From assembly GCA_017546605.1 (NCBI GenBank), contig JAFYSH010000024.1, forward strand, positions 53,137 to 117,136: a DNA stretch of 64,000 nt, in the 5' to 3' direction. Position numbers and translations under genes: made by a program. A model generated the notes under the pieces. That model was not told where the DNA came from. It did not search any database and worked only from the letters and a program-made list of their open reading frames with translations. Of this stretch, positions 19,116 through 28,003 are shown piece after piece (position 1 is the first letter of the stretch; the number at the start of each line of letters is the position of its first letter). Origin of the DNA: Bacteroidales bacterium (GTDB lineage: Bacteria; Bacteroidota; Bacteroidia; Bacteroidales; UBA932).

Positions 19116-20779
19116 AAGCTGCTCTTCAAGCCGGTTGCACGGTTGAATACCGGATGGTCCGGAGTGCTGTCCGGATCCACTGCGTAATAACCATTGCGTT
19201 CAAATTGTACTGCAATACCGGAACGGTCTTCCAACAAGGCCGGCTCAGCATACGCACAAGGAACAACCACCAAGGATTCCGGATTCAAATAGGACTTATA
19301 ATCCTGTCCTTCCGGAATTCCGCCCATATCGGCTTCCGTAAACAAACGGTCATACAGACGCACCTCAATGGGTTTTGCATAATCAACCGGTACCCAGTGG
19401 ATGGTTCCTTTTACGGAACGCCAAGGACCAACACCCGGTTTGGAATCCGGATCGTGGGTACAACGGATTTCTACAATCTCGCCTTGTTCATTCTTGATCA
19501 CCTCTTCACACTTGATGATGTAACCATATTTGAGACGCACTTCTCCACCCGGTTTGAGGCGGAAGAATTTCTTGGGCGGTTCTTCCATAAAGTCATCCCG
19601 TTCGATGTACAATTCACGAGTGAAAGGCACACGGCGTGTTCCTGCCTCGGGATCTTCTGGATTCAATGCCGGATTGAAGTATTCCACACGACCCTCTTCC
19701 CAGTCGGTAATTACCAATTTCACCGGATTGGTCACCACCATGTAGCGGTTGGCGCGTTTGTTCAAGTCATCACGCAAGCACCATTCCATCAAAGACAAAT
19801 CAATGATGTTGTCCCGTTTTGCCACTCCTACTTTTTCAGCAAATGCTCGAATACTTTCCGGAGTGTAACCACGACGGCGCAATCCACAGATCGTAGGCAT
19901 CCGGGGATCGTCCCATCCGCTCACAAAGTTATTCTTCACCAGTTCGAGCAATTTACGTTTACTCATCACAGTATAAGTCACATTCAGACGAGCAAACTCG
20001 TGTTGATGCGAGGGATAAATTCCGAGTTGTTCAATGAACCAGTCGTACAACGGACGGTGTACATCAAATTCCAATGTACAGATGGAGTGGGTAATTCCTT
20101 CCAGCGAGTCACTTTGCCCGTGGGCATAGTCATACATCGGATAAATGCACCATTTGTCTCCAGTACGATGGTGGTGTGCGTGAATGATACGGTACATCAA
20201 GGGGTCACGCATCAACATATTCGGATGTGCCATATCGATCTTTGCCCGCAAGACTTTCTCGCCTTCCGCAAATTCGCCAGCACGCATCCGGGCAAACAAA
20301 TCCAAGTTTTCTTCCACACTACGATCCCGCCAAGGACTGTTCTTGCCCGGGCTGTTGACCGTACCACGGTTCAATCGGATTTCTTCCTGAGTTTGATCAT
20401 CTACATAAGCCAAGCCTTTGCGGATCAACTCAACTGCCCAATCATAAAGTTGCTCAAAATAATCCGATGCATAATGTTCTCCGGCCCAATCAAAGCCCAA
20501 CCAACGGATGTCCGCTTTGATGGAGTCCACGTATTCCACATCCTCCTTCACCGGATTGGTATCATCAAATCGCAAGTTGGTTTTTCCGCCATACTGTCGG
20601 GCAAGACCGAAGTTCAAGCAAATGCTCTTGGCATGACCAATGTGCAAATACCCATTCGGCTCGGGAGGGAAGCGCGTTAATATTGACGAATGCTTACCCG
20701 ATGCCAGATCGCCTTCAATAATTTCTTCCAAGAAGTTCAAGGTTCTCTTTTCTTCTCCTACAGTTTTCAGATCTTCCAT
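19112..20779 (-). CDS. glnS: Glutamine--tRNA ligase
   Basis: A 555-aa class I aminoacyl-tRNA synthetase. Signatures are PPEPNGYLHIGHAKSI (HIGH at 46-49), the KMSKS-like VMSKRKL (about 269) and LRFDDTNP. The C-terminal anticodon-binding beta-barrels follow, with the GlnRS motif RLYDRLFTE. The ATG at 20779 (MEDLKTVGEEK) is chosen because a candidate promoter lies between it and an upstream in-frame start at 20830. A dedicated GlnRS means Gln-tRNA(Gln) is made directly. It is convergent with and overlaps the transporter gene. Confidence 0.96.
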   Translation of the reverse strand: MEDLKTVGEEKRTLNFLEEIIEGDLASGKHSSILTRFPPEPNGYLHIGHAKSICLNFGLARQYGGKTNLRFDDTNPVKEDVEYVDSIKADIRWLGFDWAGEHYASDYFEQLYDWAVELIRKGLAYVDDQTQEEIRLNRGTVNSPGKNSPWRDRSVEENLDLFARMRAGEFAEGEKVLRAKIDMAHPNMLMRDPLMYRIIHAHHHRTGDKWCIYPMYDYAHGQSDSLEGITHSICTLEFDVHRPLYDWFIEQLGIYPSHQHEFARLNVTYTVMSKRKLLELVKNNFVSGWDDPRMPTICGLRRRGYTPESIRAFAEKVGVAKRDNIIDLSLMEWCLRDDLNKRANRYMVVTNPVKLVITDWEEGRVEYFNPALNPEDPEAGTRRVPFTRELYIERDDFMEEPPKKFFRLKPGGEVRLKYGYIIKCEEVIKNEQGEIVEIRCTHDPDSKPGVGPWRSVKGTIHWVPVDYAKPIEVRLYDRLFTEADMGGIPEGQDYKSYLNPESLVVVPCAYAEPALLEDRSGIAVQFERNGYYAVDPDSTPDHPVFNRATGLKSSF

Positions 20780-20798
20780 AACTAGATTGATTAAAGTA

Positions 20799-20832
20799 CA
20801 AAGATAGGTCTTTTGTATAAAAATCCCCACAA
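20799..20832 (-). promoter_or_regulatory. glnS promoter
   Basis: Minus-strand TATCTTTG (20799-20806) matches TAnnTTTG, with TTG at 20830-20832, 23 bases upstream. It predicts a leader of roughly a dozen bases before the ATG at 20779. The spacing is at the long end, so the -33 is less certain than the -7. Confidence 0.5.
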
Positions 20833-20839
20833 TATTTGT

Positions 20840-20847
20840 TACTTTTG
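20840..20847 (+). promoter_or_regulatory. yicC -7 box
   Basis: TACTTTTG matches TAnnTTTG. TTTG at 20812-20815 is a possible -33 but sits 24 bases away. It predicts a leader of about 30 bases before the ATG at 20884. Divergent from the glnS promoter. Confidence 0.5.
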
Positions 20848-20883
20848 CCTCCCTAAAAACAGACGTAGAAAATACTTCCGACT

Positions 20884-21759
20884 ATGATTTTATCAATGAC
20901 CGGCTTCGGAAAAGCAGAAGCCACCTGTCAAGGCGAAAAATACAACATCGAAATCCGCTCGCTAAACGGCAAGAATTGTGATGTAACCCTAAAAACAAGC
21001 CTCCTGCCACGAGACAAGGAACCGCTTCTTCGCCAACAGATTGCCCAAACCCTGGTTCGCGGCAACATCGATGTCTTTCTTTCGGTAGAAAAGGCAACGG
21101 AACAGGCAACCAAATGCTTCGACAAGGCCATTGCCACCCACTACCTGCAACAGCTTACCCAATGGCAACAAGAGTTGGAAGAACCGATGGCCGATCCGGC
21201 GATCCTCCTACAAACTGTTCTCCGACTCCCCGATGTCTGGGATAGCCACAAAAGCGAACTCACCGAAGAAGACTGGCAAAACCTCTACACTGCATTTGCA
21301 CAAGCCCTTCAAGACTTGACCGAATTCCGAATGCGAGAAGGAAAAATTCTGGAACAAGATCTCCGTAGTCGGGTAAACAACATCCTACAATTTCTTTCAG
21401 AAGTACAACCGTTTGAAGCTGAACGTGTTCCACAAATCCGAGAACGCATTCTCAACCGGATGAACGAAATCAAAATCAGTTCCGACCCCAACCGGCTTGA
21501 ACAAGAATTGATCTATTACCTGGAAAAATTGGACATCAACGAAGAGAAGGTCCGACTGACCCAACACTGTGCCTACTTCTTGGAAACCATGGAGAAAGAA
21601 GATTGTCCTGGCAAGAAATTAGGTTTCATCGCACAGGAAATGGGACGAGAAATCAACACACTGGGATCCAAAGCCAACCACGCCTCCATTCAGAAACTCG
21701 TCGTTATGATGAAAGACGAGCTGGAAAAAATCAAGGAGCAAAGCCTTAACGTGCTGTAA
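20884..21759 (+). CDS. YicC-family endoribonuclease
   Basis: A 291-aa member of the YicC family, shown in other bacteria to be an endoribonuclease acting on small RNAs. The N-terminal signature is MTGFGKAEA followed by IRSLNGKNCDV. The C-terminal DUF1732-type half contains RLEQELIYYLEKLDINEE and GKKLGFIAQEMGREINTLG, which hold the conserved Glu residues, and ends with VVMMKDELEKIKEQ. Full length. Its end overlaps the convergent lipoprotein gene by 14 bases. Confidence 0.88.
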   Translation: MILSMTGFGKAEATCQGEKYNIEIRSLNGKNCDVTLKTSLLPRDKEPLLRQQIAQTLVRGNIDVFLSVEKATEQATKCFDKAIATHYLQQLTQWQQELEEPMADPAILLQTVLRLPDVWDSHKSELTEEDWQNLYTAFAQALQDLTEFRMREGKILEQDLRSRVNNILQFLSEVQPFEAERVPQIRERILNRMNEIKISSDPNRLEQELIYYLEKLDINEEKVRLTQHCAYFLETMEKEDCPGKKLGFIAQEMGREINTLGSKANHASIQKLVVMMKDELEKIKEQSLNVL

Positions 21760-22669
21760 TCGAGGTTTCTTGCAAAGACTTGAGTTGCGAGCGCAGGATG
21801 GACATTTCCGGCAAGGCCCCCTGTCCTGCTGCCCAGTCTAACCAAGCCTCTGCCAACGCATAATCTTGCGCAATCCTAGCTGCGATGGACAAATTGCAGG
21901 CTGCTGCCGCACGCTCCTGCCAATGGGAAGCATTTTGTGCGCGCTCCATCCAAAAAATGGCAGCTTTGTCCCATTCCTGGTTCAAAGCTTGCTCCAATGC
22001 CCGCGTCCATTGATGATCATCCTCCAGCCGATACAACCAGCAGCGTTGGTTGGTGCGTTGCGGTAGGACCAGCGAGGTCATTTCTGCTCCCAGCTTTTCC
22101 AGAACTTGCGGGAGTGATTGATGAGCCCGGGCAATCATGCGCACATCCGAAACCTGTCCCTCCACCCGAATGGTCCAGATCAAGGTATCCGAAAGGGCTT
22201 GTTCCATCAAGCGATTGCGTCTGGGCTGATCAAACAATAAAAAACGGCAGGTAAACGGAAGACTCACTTTGCAGTACGCACCTGGAGTCAATTCGTAAGT
22301 ACCCAACTGCAAGTCATCGATTACCACCAAATATTCGGAAACATCTTCCGGGAGTAAATAAGGGATGTATCCCGTTTCTCCCGGAAGCGTTGTATCCGAA
22401 GGAAATACATAGACCGGAAGCGAACCTTCAGGTCTATATTGTTCGGTTTCCATCTTTTTCGCAAAGCCAACCGCAATGGACTCCACGTAGCTGCTGTCCC
22501 GATGCTCCGGCTGGAACATCGCCATCAAAGCCACATCGTGCCCCGAGAGATCCATCCCTCCCTGCTGGCTGGGATGCTGCTGCAAGTTGAAGTAGAAAGG
22601 CACCGGAGAACAAGCCTCCAGCAAACCCAGCAACCCAAACAGCAACAAAAAGCGAGGAAACCGTTTCAT
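21746..22669 (-). CDS. Lipoprotein with TPR-like C-terminus, possibly DUF6340
   Basis: A 307-aa lipoprotein. The start at 22669 gives MKRFPRFLLLFGLLGLLEAC, with the lipid Cys at residue 20 (Glu at -2 is unusual); an upstream in-frame start would lie inside fabG. The middle is a beta-rich envelope domain, and the last roughly 100 residues are helical with alternating Ala/Trp (EQALNQEWDKAAIFWMERA, AEAWLDWAAGQG), suggesting tetratricopeptide-like repeats. The layout resembles the Bacteroidota DUF6340 family, but I recognise it only loosely. It follows fabG by 20 bases. Confidence 0.6.
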   Translation of the reverse strand: MKRFPRFLLLFGLLGLLEACSPVPFYFNLQQHPSQQGGMDLSGHDVALMAMFQPEHRDSSYVESIAVGFAKKMETEQYRPEGSLPVYVFPSDTTLPGETGYIPYLLPEDVSEYLVVIDDLQLGTYELTPGAYCKVSLPFTCRFLLFDQPRRNRLMEQALSDTLIWTIRVEGQVSDVRMIARAHQSLPQVLEKLGAEMTSLVLPQRTNQRCWLYRLEDDHQWTRALEQALNQEWDKAAIFWMERAQNASHWQERAAAACNLSIAARIAQDYALAEAWLDWAAGQGALPEMSILRSQLKSLQETSITAR

Positions 22670-22689
22670 GCTTCTATACTTGAGAAGGA

Positions 22690-23436
22690 TTACATGTTCA
22701 TACCACCACAAACGTGGATAACTTGACCCGTCACATAAGAAGCCAAGTCAGAAGCCAAGAAGAGACATACTTTTGCAATCTCATCCACATTGGCACCACG
22801 ACGCAAAGGAATCTTTGCTTCCCATTGTTTGCGTACATCTTCCGGCAATTGGTCGGTCATCGCAGTCACCACAAAACCGGGAGCCACTGCATTCGAACGA
22901 ATACCACGTGAACCCAATTCTTGAGCCATGGATTTTGTCAAACCGATCATACCGGCTTTGGAAGCTGAGTAGTTTGCTTGACCAGCATTACCCGATACAC
23001 CCACTACGGAGCTCATGTTGATGATAGAACCGCTGCGTTGACGAACCATCACAGGTGTTACTGCGTGGATGTGGTTGAACGCTGACTTCAAGTTCACATT
23101 GATCACTGCGTCCCATTGTTGCTCACTCATACGCATCATCAACGTATCTTTGGTAATACCAGCATTGTTTACCAACACGTCCAAACGACCCCATTTTTCC
23201 ACGATTTGAGCAACCACTTGGTGCGCATCATCAAAAGAAGCAGCATTTGAGGGAATGGCCAATACTTCCACTCCGTATGCTTCCAATTCTTGTTTGGTTT
23301 GTTCACCATTTTCGTCAATCACCAAATCTGTAAATGCAATGTTTGCACCTTCACTAGCCAGACGCAAAGCCACCGCTTTGCCAATTCCGCGAGCTGCTCC
23401 AGTCACCAGAGCAACTTTACCTTCCAATAATTTCAT
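22690..23436 (-). CDS. fabG: 3-oxoacyl-[ACP] reductase
   Basis: A 248-aa short-chain dehydrogenase that reduces 3-oxoacyl-ACP in fatty acid synthesis. Cofactor motif TGAARGIG (12-19), NNAG (90-93), catalytic triad Ser142 or Ser143, Tyr156 and Lys160 in NYSASK, and structural Asn115. The C-terminus VTGQVIHVCGGMNM is typical of FabG. The start is ATG at 23436; a TTG two codons upstream (23442) is less likely. It lies between rimO (29-base gap) and a lipoprotein gene in a minus-strand set. Confidence 0.93.
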   Translation of the reverse strand: MKLLEGKVALVTGAARGIGKAVALRLASEGANIAFTDLVIDENGEQTKQELEAYGVEVLAIPSNAASFDDAHQVVAQIVEKWGRLDVLVNNAGITKDTLMMRMSEQQWDAVINVNLKSAFNHIHAVTPVMVRQRSGSIINMSSVVGVSGNAGQANYSASKAGMIGLTKSMAQELGSRGIRSNAVAPGFVVTAMTDQLPEDVRKQWEAKIPLRRGANVDEIAKVCLFLASDLASYVTGQVIHVCGGMNM

Positions 23437-23465
23437 AATCAATGTTTAATTTGTTTCTAAATAAT

Positions 23466-24782
23466 CTATTCAATAAAATCCGCCAATAAGTCATATTCAT
23501 CCGCATGGGTAATCCGTACGGTTGCGAACTGACCGATCCGCGAACGATCTGCAATTCCCGTGGCCGGTTTGATCAACACTTCGCCATCCACTTCTGGAGA
23601 TTCTTTTTGCGTGCGTGCCACATAGACACCATCTTCCGATACGGCATCAATCAACACACGTTCTTGCGAACCTACGCGTGACAAGTTGTATTCGTAAGAA
23701 ATGCCCGATTGCAATTCCATCAACTCCTCGTAGCGTTCTTGTTTAATCCGACGCGAAAGCGTATCCTTAAGATTGGCCGCACCCCAAGTACCTTCTTCTT
23801 CGGAATACGGAAAAGCTCCCAGGCGTTCAAAACGGTAATCGGACACAAAATTGAGCAGTTCCTGGAATTCACGCTTACCTTCACCCGGGTGACCCACAAT
23901 CAAGGTCGTACGAAGCACAGCTCCCGGCACCCGACTGCGAATCTTTTCCACCAGCGCTCTTGTTTCAGCCCCATTGACCGACCGACGCATCGCCGACAAG
24001 ACTTTGTCTGAAATGTGCTGCAAAGGAATATCAATGTAAGGAGCCAATTTCGGTTCACTGGCCATCAGGTCCAGAACATCTTCCGGAAAGGCATCCGGAT
24101 AAGAATAGTGCACCCGCAACCAGTCAATACCTGAGATTTGAGACAAGCGTTCCAGCAAGTTTGCCAAACTGCGCTTGCGGTACAAATCCAGTCCGTAATA
24201 AGTAGTGTCCTGTGCAACAACAATGAGTTCCTTTACGCCTTGTTCTGCCAAAGAATGTGCTTCCTCGACCAAGGCCTCCATCGGTACCGAGCAATGCTTT
24301 CCCCGTATTTTAGGGATGGCGCAATACGAACAAGTGCGGTCACAGCCTTCAGATATCTTCAGATAGCCATAGTGCGAAGGAGTTGTCAACAGACGACGAG
24401 CCGCCAGCTCAGGACGATAAGGCACCTGCATAACCTCCAACAAAGGCTGGATATCGTATGCTCCAAAGAAACCATCCACTTCGGGGATGATCTCCGGCAG
24501 ATCCTGGCGATAACGTTGCGAAAGACAGCCAAATACATAGACTTTTTTTACCTGTCCTTCCTGTTTGGCTTGCACGGCATCCAAAATCGCTTCGATGGAT
24601 TCTTCCTTGGCATCTTGAATAAACCCACAGGTATTCAAAATCACCACATCCACCTTGCCATCATACAGGTTTTCGCTTTCTGGAGCAATCTCCATCCCGC
24701 CGGCCTGCAATTGACGCAACAGATGTTCAGAATCAACCCGATTCTTGGAGCATCCAAGAGTTACACACTGAATCCGAGACAT
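23466..24782 (-). CDS. rimO: Ribosomal protein S12 methylthiotransferase RimO
   Basis: A 438-aa radical-SAM methylthiotransferase that modifies Asp in ribosomal protein S12. The first 4Fe-4S cluster is held by Cys11 (TLGCSKN), Cys52 (NTCGF) and Cys86 (FGCLSQ). The radical-SAM cluster is in CDRTCSYC (Cys147, 151, 154). IDIPLQHISDKVLSAMRR and the C-terminal TRAM region complete the family layout. Its ATG shares one base with the stop of the DUF5606 gene, so translation is coupled. Confidence 0.95.
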   Translation of the reverse strand: MSRIQCVTLGCSKNRVDSEHLLRQLQAGGMEIAPESENLYDGKVDVVILNTCGFIQDAKEESIEAILDAVQAKQEGQVKKVYVFGCLSQRYRQDLPEIIPEVDGFFGAYDIQPLLEVMQVPYRPELAARRLLTTPSHYGYLKISEGCDRTCSYCAIPKIRGKHCSVPMEALVEEAHSLAEQGVKELIVVAQDTTYYGLDLYRKRSLANLLERLSQISGIDWLRVHYSYPDAFPEDVLDLMASEPKLAPYIDIPLQHISDKVLSAMRRSVNGAETRALVEKIRSRVPGAVLRTTLIVGHPGEGKREFQELLNFVSDYRFERLGAFPYSEEEGTWGAANLKDTLSRRIKQERYEELMELQSGISYEYNLSRVGSQERVLIDAVSEDGVYVARTQKESPEVDGEVLIKPATGIADRSRIGQFATVRITHADEYDLLADFIE

Positions 24783-25213
24783 TATTCTTGTACTTCAGCT
24801 ACTTCTTCCTCTTCTGCTTCAGGATCCAAAAAGTCCAATGAAGCCTTTTCGCGCAACAAGTTATACCAAGCAACCACCTTCTTCATATGGGAAGGATAAA
24901 AACGGTCGCGATCGTAATCCGGAAAAGCGGCATCAAAGAAAGCTACCAATGCTTTTTGATCTTTTCCATCCGGAGCTGCTACATCATTGAGGTAAGCTTT
25001 CAGTTTGAGGAACACCTCTTGCAAAGGCAACTCCTCTTCGGTAGTATAGATGGAAATATCCGACAAAGAGGTAACTCTTGCCTTCATACCGAATGAAGTC
25101 CGCTTGCCTGTAAGCAATGACTCAGCAATAATACCTGCTTTTCCTTGTGACAAATACGCGAACAGTCCCGGTTCTCCGGATACTGAAAGAATTTTCCGTA
25201 AATCTGTTTTCAT
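24782..25213 (-). CDS. DUF5606 family protein
   Basis: A 143-aa protein starting MKTDLRKILSVSGEPGLF, the common opening of the Bacteroidota DUF5606 family. It has a compact beta-rich N-terminal half with SLSDISIYTTEEELPL, a helical part ending SHMKKVVAWYNLLRE and a strongly acidic tail (DPEAEEEEVAEVQE). No signal peptide, so cytoplasmic. Function unknown. Its stop overlaps the rimO start by one base. Confidence 0.8.
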   Translation of the reverse strand: MKTDLRKILSVSGEPGLFAYLSQGKAGIIAESLLTGKRTSFGMKARVTSLSDISIYTTEEELPLQEVFLKLKAYLNDVAAPDGKDQKALVAFFDAAFPDYDRDRFYPSHMKKVVAWYNLLREKASLDFLDPEAEEEEVAEVQE

Positions 25214-25255
25214 GATTTTTTACTCTTCTATTAGTCGTTATCATTCATTCCCGCG

Positions 25256-26008
25256 TCATTGAATACCACGGGATTTCTTTACCAATTCATACGCTTTTGA
25301 CAGCGCTTTAAATTTCTCTTCAGCCCCTTTGCGCACATCCTCTCCCAAAGTAGCAACCTTGTCCGGATGGTACTTCATAGCCATTCGTCGGTAAGCCTTC
25401 TTCAGCTCCTCATCACTGGCCGTGGGCTCGATTTCCAAAATACGATACGCTTGATCCAAGTCCTGCTGCGAGGTCGTTTCCCGAGCACCGCCCTGAAACA
25501 TTGCCAAAATGGACTCCACATCGGCGGCCGGTAAGCGCATCAACAAGGCAATCTGGCGTAGCAGCGCCAACTCCGCCGAGTCCATCACGCCATCACTCCA
25601 AGCGATCCCACAAAGATAGTGAAACAGTTGCAAACGCTGGCTGACCGGCATATGAAGTGCAATCTGCGTGGACACTTCCTCCACCCGAATCTCTTTTCCA
25701 AGCAAATCCTTGAGCAAAGCCAGTCCTTCAGGCACAGCTGCTGGCCCAAAGTTCCGACGCAGGAATTCTTTGACGAACTCCAACTCAGAGCGCATCACCC
25801 GCTGATCGGCTTTCATCACCGCAGCAGACAAGACCAGCAAGGACATCATAAAGCTATTACGAGCCCCGCTAGAGGCAGTATTGGTCTGAAACAAGGATTT
25901 ACTGCCATCAAACATTGATCCGATGCCCACCCCAAACAAGGCGCCAATCGGACCGCCAATGGCCCAACCCAAAATTCCACCAATCCACTTTCCTGTATTT
26001 TTTCCCAT
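25256..26008 (-). CDS. TerB and J-domain (DjlA-like) protein
   Basis: A 250-aa protein. Residues 8-35 are a glycine-zipper hydrophobic stretch (GGILGWAIGGPIGALFG), so membrane association is likely. Residues about 55-165 are a TerB-like helical domain (SLLVLSAAVMKADQRV, GIAWSDGVMDSAEL). The last about 65 are a J-domain with the HPD motif in MAMKYHPDKVA, which stimulates DnaK. The order matches DjlA-type co-chaperones. It starts 6 bases after coaE. Confidence 0.85.
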   Translation of the reverse strand: MGKNTGKWIGGILGWAIGGPIGALFGVGIGSMFDGSKSLFQTNTASSGARNSFMMSLLVLSAAVMKADQRVMRSELEFVKEFLRRNFGPAAVPEGLALLKDLLGKEIRVEEVSTQIALHMPVSQRLQLFHYLCGIAWSDGVMDSAELALLRQIALLMRLPAADVESILAMFQGGARETTSQQDLDQAYRILEIEPTASDEELKKAYRRMAMKYHPDKVATLGEDVRKGAEEKFKALSKAYELVKKSRGIQ

Positions 26009-26014
26009 CGTTCC

Positions 26015-26614
26015 TTAGTTCTTTTCTAACAACATCATCCGTTCAAAAACGGCCATCACCTGGGGCAATACCGGCCGTTCATTATCTGAAACCAATACCT
26101 CATCGGCCAGGGCCTCCCGTTGCTCATCACTCCATTGGTGATTCATCCGACTCCACACCTGCTCACGAGTCACTCTATCGCGGTCAATCACCCGCTGAAT
26201 GCGCACCTCTAACGGCGATGATACAGTCAAAATCCGATCACAAACCTGAGCAAACATCGGTTTTTCCAACAGCAAAGCCGACTCAAAAATTACAAACGAG
26301 CTGGACTGCTGCTCACACCAACGCTGAAAATCCGCCAACAACAAGGGATAGACCAAGGCTTCTACCTGCTGCAACAAGCCAGGATTTGCAAACACAATCC
26401 GGGCCATCTCCTGACGATCGACACGATGGTCCTTGCAGACAGTCGGTCCCAACAAATCCACCAACGCTTCCAACAACTCAGGTACCTGGTCGTACAGAGC
26501 CTTGGTTCGGTCATCAGAATAATACACCGCGATTCCCAACTTTGAGAACATTTTGGCAATGCTACTTTTTCCACTGCCAATTCCACCGGTCAAGCCCAAT
26601 ACCATTCCCATCAT
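26015..26614 (-). CDS. coaE: Dephospho-CoA kinase
   Basis: A 199-aa P-loop kinase that performs the last step of coenzyme A synthesis. Walker A is in LGLTGGIGSGKSSIAKMF near the N-terminus. The CoA-domain pattern includes YYSDDRTKALYD, ILTVSSPLEVRIQRVIDRD and the following RVTREQ. The start overlaps the YbbR stop (ATGA at 26611-26614); an internal ATG three codons in is an alternative. It belongs to the yajC-ybbR-coaE unit. Confidence 0.92.
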   Translation of the reverse strand: MMGMVLGLTGGIGSGKSSIAKMFSKLGIAVYYSDDRTKALYDQVPELLEALVDLLGPTVCKDHRVDRQEMARIVFANPGLLQQVEALVYPLLLADFQRWCEQQSSSFVIFESALLLEKPMFAQVCDRILTVSSPLEVRIQRVIDRDRVTREQVWSRMNHQWSDEQREALADEVLVSDNERPVLPQVMAVFERMMLLEKN

Positions 26615-27606
26615 CGTACAATCATAACTTCCACATAGGGCGGATCCAACTCATAAGCCGGAGCGAGATTCGGCAATTCAGAACTCACCTCGGGCACCAA
26701 CTTCATATCCAACGAGCGCATCACCGCAGCATAGTCAATCGTTAACCGGAAATGATCCGTCAAATCGACGGTCTGAATCGGATAGAATTGACGAACCTGC
26801 AACTTGACGCGTCCCGGAATGCAGACCACCCGACGCTCAGCCGGCACATTGACAATCTCTACCGGAAGTTCAATCGTCTGTTCCACATAACGATCCACTT
26901 CCAACGAGACATACACCTCATCCTGATGATAGGAAATCCCCCAGATATCCATCAAAGGCACAATCCGGCGCAGATTTCCATCCAGTTGCCGAGCCACGAT
27001 CGGATTTGTATAGACCGAATCGACCCGATCCAGGTAGCGGTCCTTACCATAAATCACCACGGAATCCGGCTGCAGGACCACGGCTCCCCGTGCCATGTAC
27101 TGGTTCTTGAAAGAGATATCTTCACGCGGAATCACCGGAACCTTCTTATGCCGAACCAAGGGAATTAAAAAGTCCATTTCTTCGGTCACCACATATTCCA
27201 CACGAACATCCGGCGTCAAGGCCTCTCCTATCAAATTGCGGATCTCCGAACCAGACACGTGAAACAACGCAGCATTGCCCGACTCAACATCCTTGTGCAA
27301 GTAACGCTCCGGAAGCTCCAATGTAAGGCGACTACCAATGCCTACCCGCTGCTTGATGATGTAAAAGCCATTCGCCCGGCCACGAATGATCAACGGCTGT
27401 TCGGTCTCCGACACCGACGAATAGCCGGACAAAGTCGTAGCGACACGCAACCGATACTCAAAATGGACGGTATAGTTCAGCGAAAGGTAATGGACGATCC
27501 AAATAAAAAACGCCAAAAGGAGAGAAAACAGGATTATCACCCAGTCTCTCCCCTCTATGGCCTTATTCATGACCTTTCCCTTCAAAAAGAAAGGACGAGC
27601 TTTCAT
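26611..27606 (-). CDS. YbbR/CdaR-like protein
   Basis: A 331-aa protein with one N-terminal membrane helix (WVIILFSLLLAFFIWIVHYL), followed by repeated extracytoplasmic beta domains of YbbR type, visible as PVIPREDISFKNQYM, VLQPDSVVIYG and LPVEIVNVPAERR. In Firmicutes such proteins regulate the cyclic-di-AMP synthase CdaA; here the neighbours are yajC and coaE and no cdaA is in view. The start at 27606 lies 3 bases after the yajC stop; ATG at 27570 (MNKAIEGRDW) is a credible alternative. Confidence 0.75.
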   Translation of the reverse strand: MKARPFFLKGKVMNKAIEGRDWVIILFSLLLAFFIWIVHYLSLNYTVHFEYRLRVATTLSGYSSVSETEQPLIIRGRANGFYIIKQRVGIGSRLTLELPERYLHKDVESGNAALFHVSGSEIRNLIGEALTPDVRVEYVVTEEMDFLIPLVRHKKVPVIPREDISFKNQYMARGAVVLQPDSVVIYGKDRYLDRVDSVYTNPIVARQLDGNLRRIVPLMDIWGISYHQDEVYVSLEVDRYVEQTIELPVEIVNVPAERRVVCIPGRVKLQVRQFYPIQTVDLTDHFRLTIDYAAVMRSLDMKLVPEVSSELPNLAPAYELDPPYVEVMIVR

Positions 27607-27609
27607 TGG

Positions 27610-27924
27610 TTATTTTGCTTGAATATCAGAAGCATCCTTCACTACAGAAGACTTATCCACTCTGATCTTCACATTATTATCAACTTCTACCAACAAATAT
27701 TGTTCTTTCACCTCTGCTACGGTACCATAGATACCTCCGATCGTCACAATCTTATCCCCTTTCTTCAAAGAATTGCGGAAATTTTGCATTTCCTTTTGTT
27801 TCTTTTGTTGAGGACGAATCATAAAGAAGTACATTACGGCAATGATCAATGCCATCATAATCAACATTCGCATACCGCCTCCTTGTTGTGAAGCTTGTTG
27901 CAACAAAGCAAAATTCAAAATCAT
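27610..27924 (-). CDS. yajC: Sec translocon accessory protein YajC
   Basis: A 104-aa inner-membrane protein that joins SecDF in the Sec translocon. It has a single membrane helix (MLIMMALIIAVMYFFM) followed directly by the family signature IRPQQKKQKEM, then a small beta domain with GDKIVTIGGIYGTVAEV. The start is the ATG at 27924; a TTG three codons earlier is less likely. It has its own promoter match, located over the end of nusB. Confidence 0.93.
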   Translation of the reverse strand: MILNFALLQQASQQGGGMRMLIMMALIIAVMYFFMIRPQQKKQKEMQNFRNSLKKGDKIVTIGGIYGTVAEVKEQYLLVEVDNNVKIRVDKSSVVKDASDIQAK

Positions 27925-27967
27925 ATTATTCAATTGTTATGTTCACAAATTTTAAAACAATATCGTG

Positions 27968-27998
27968 CAAAGATAATAAAAACTGCGTGGATATCAAA
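27968..27998 (-). promoter_or_regulatory. yajC promoter
   Basis: Minus-strand TTTG (27995-27998), 19 bases, then TATCTTTG (27968-27975): an excellent match to the Bacteroidota consensus. It predicts a leader of about 35 bases before the ATG at 27924 and implies that yajC-ybbR-coaE-J-domain is transcribed independently of nusB. Confidence 0.7.
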
Positions 27999-28003
27999 TC
28001 CTA

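Noticed and set aside
19154..20680. 508-codon plus-strand open frame opposite glnS
   Set aside because: Fully antisense to a clear glutaminyl-tRNA synthetase; no promoter, start context or family signature.
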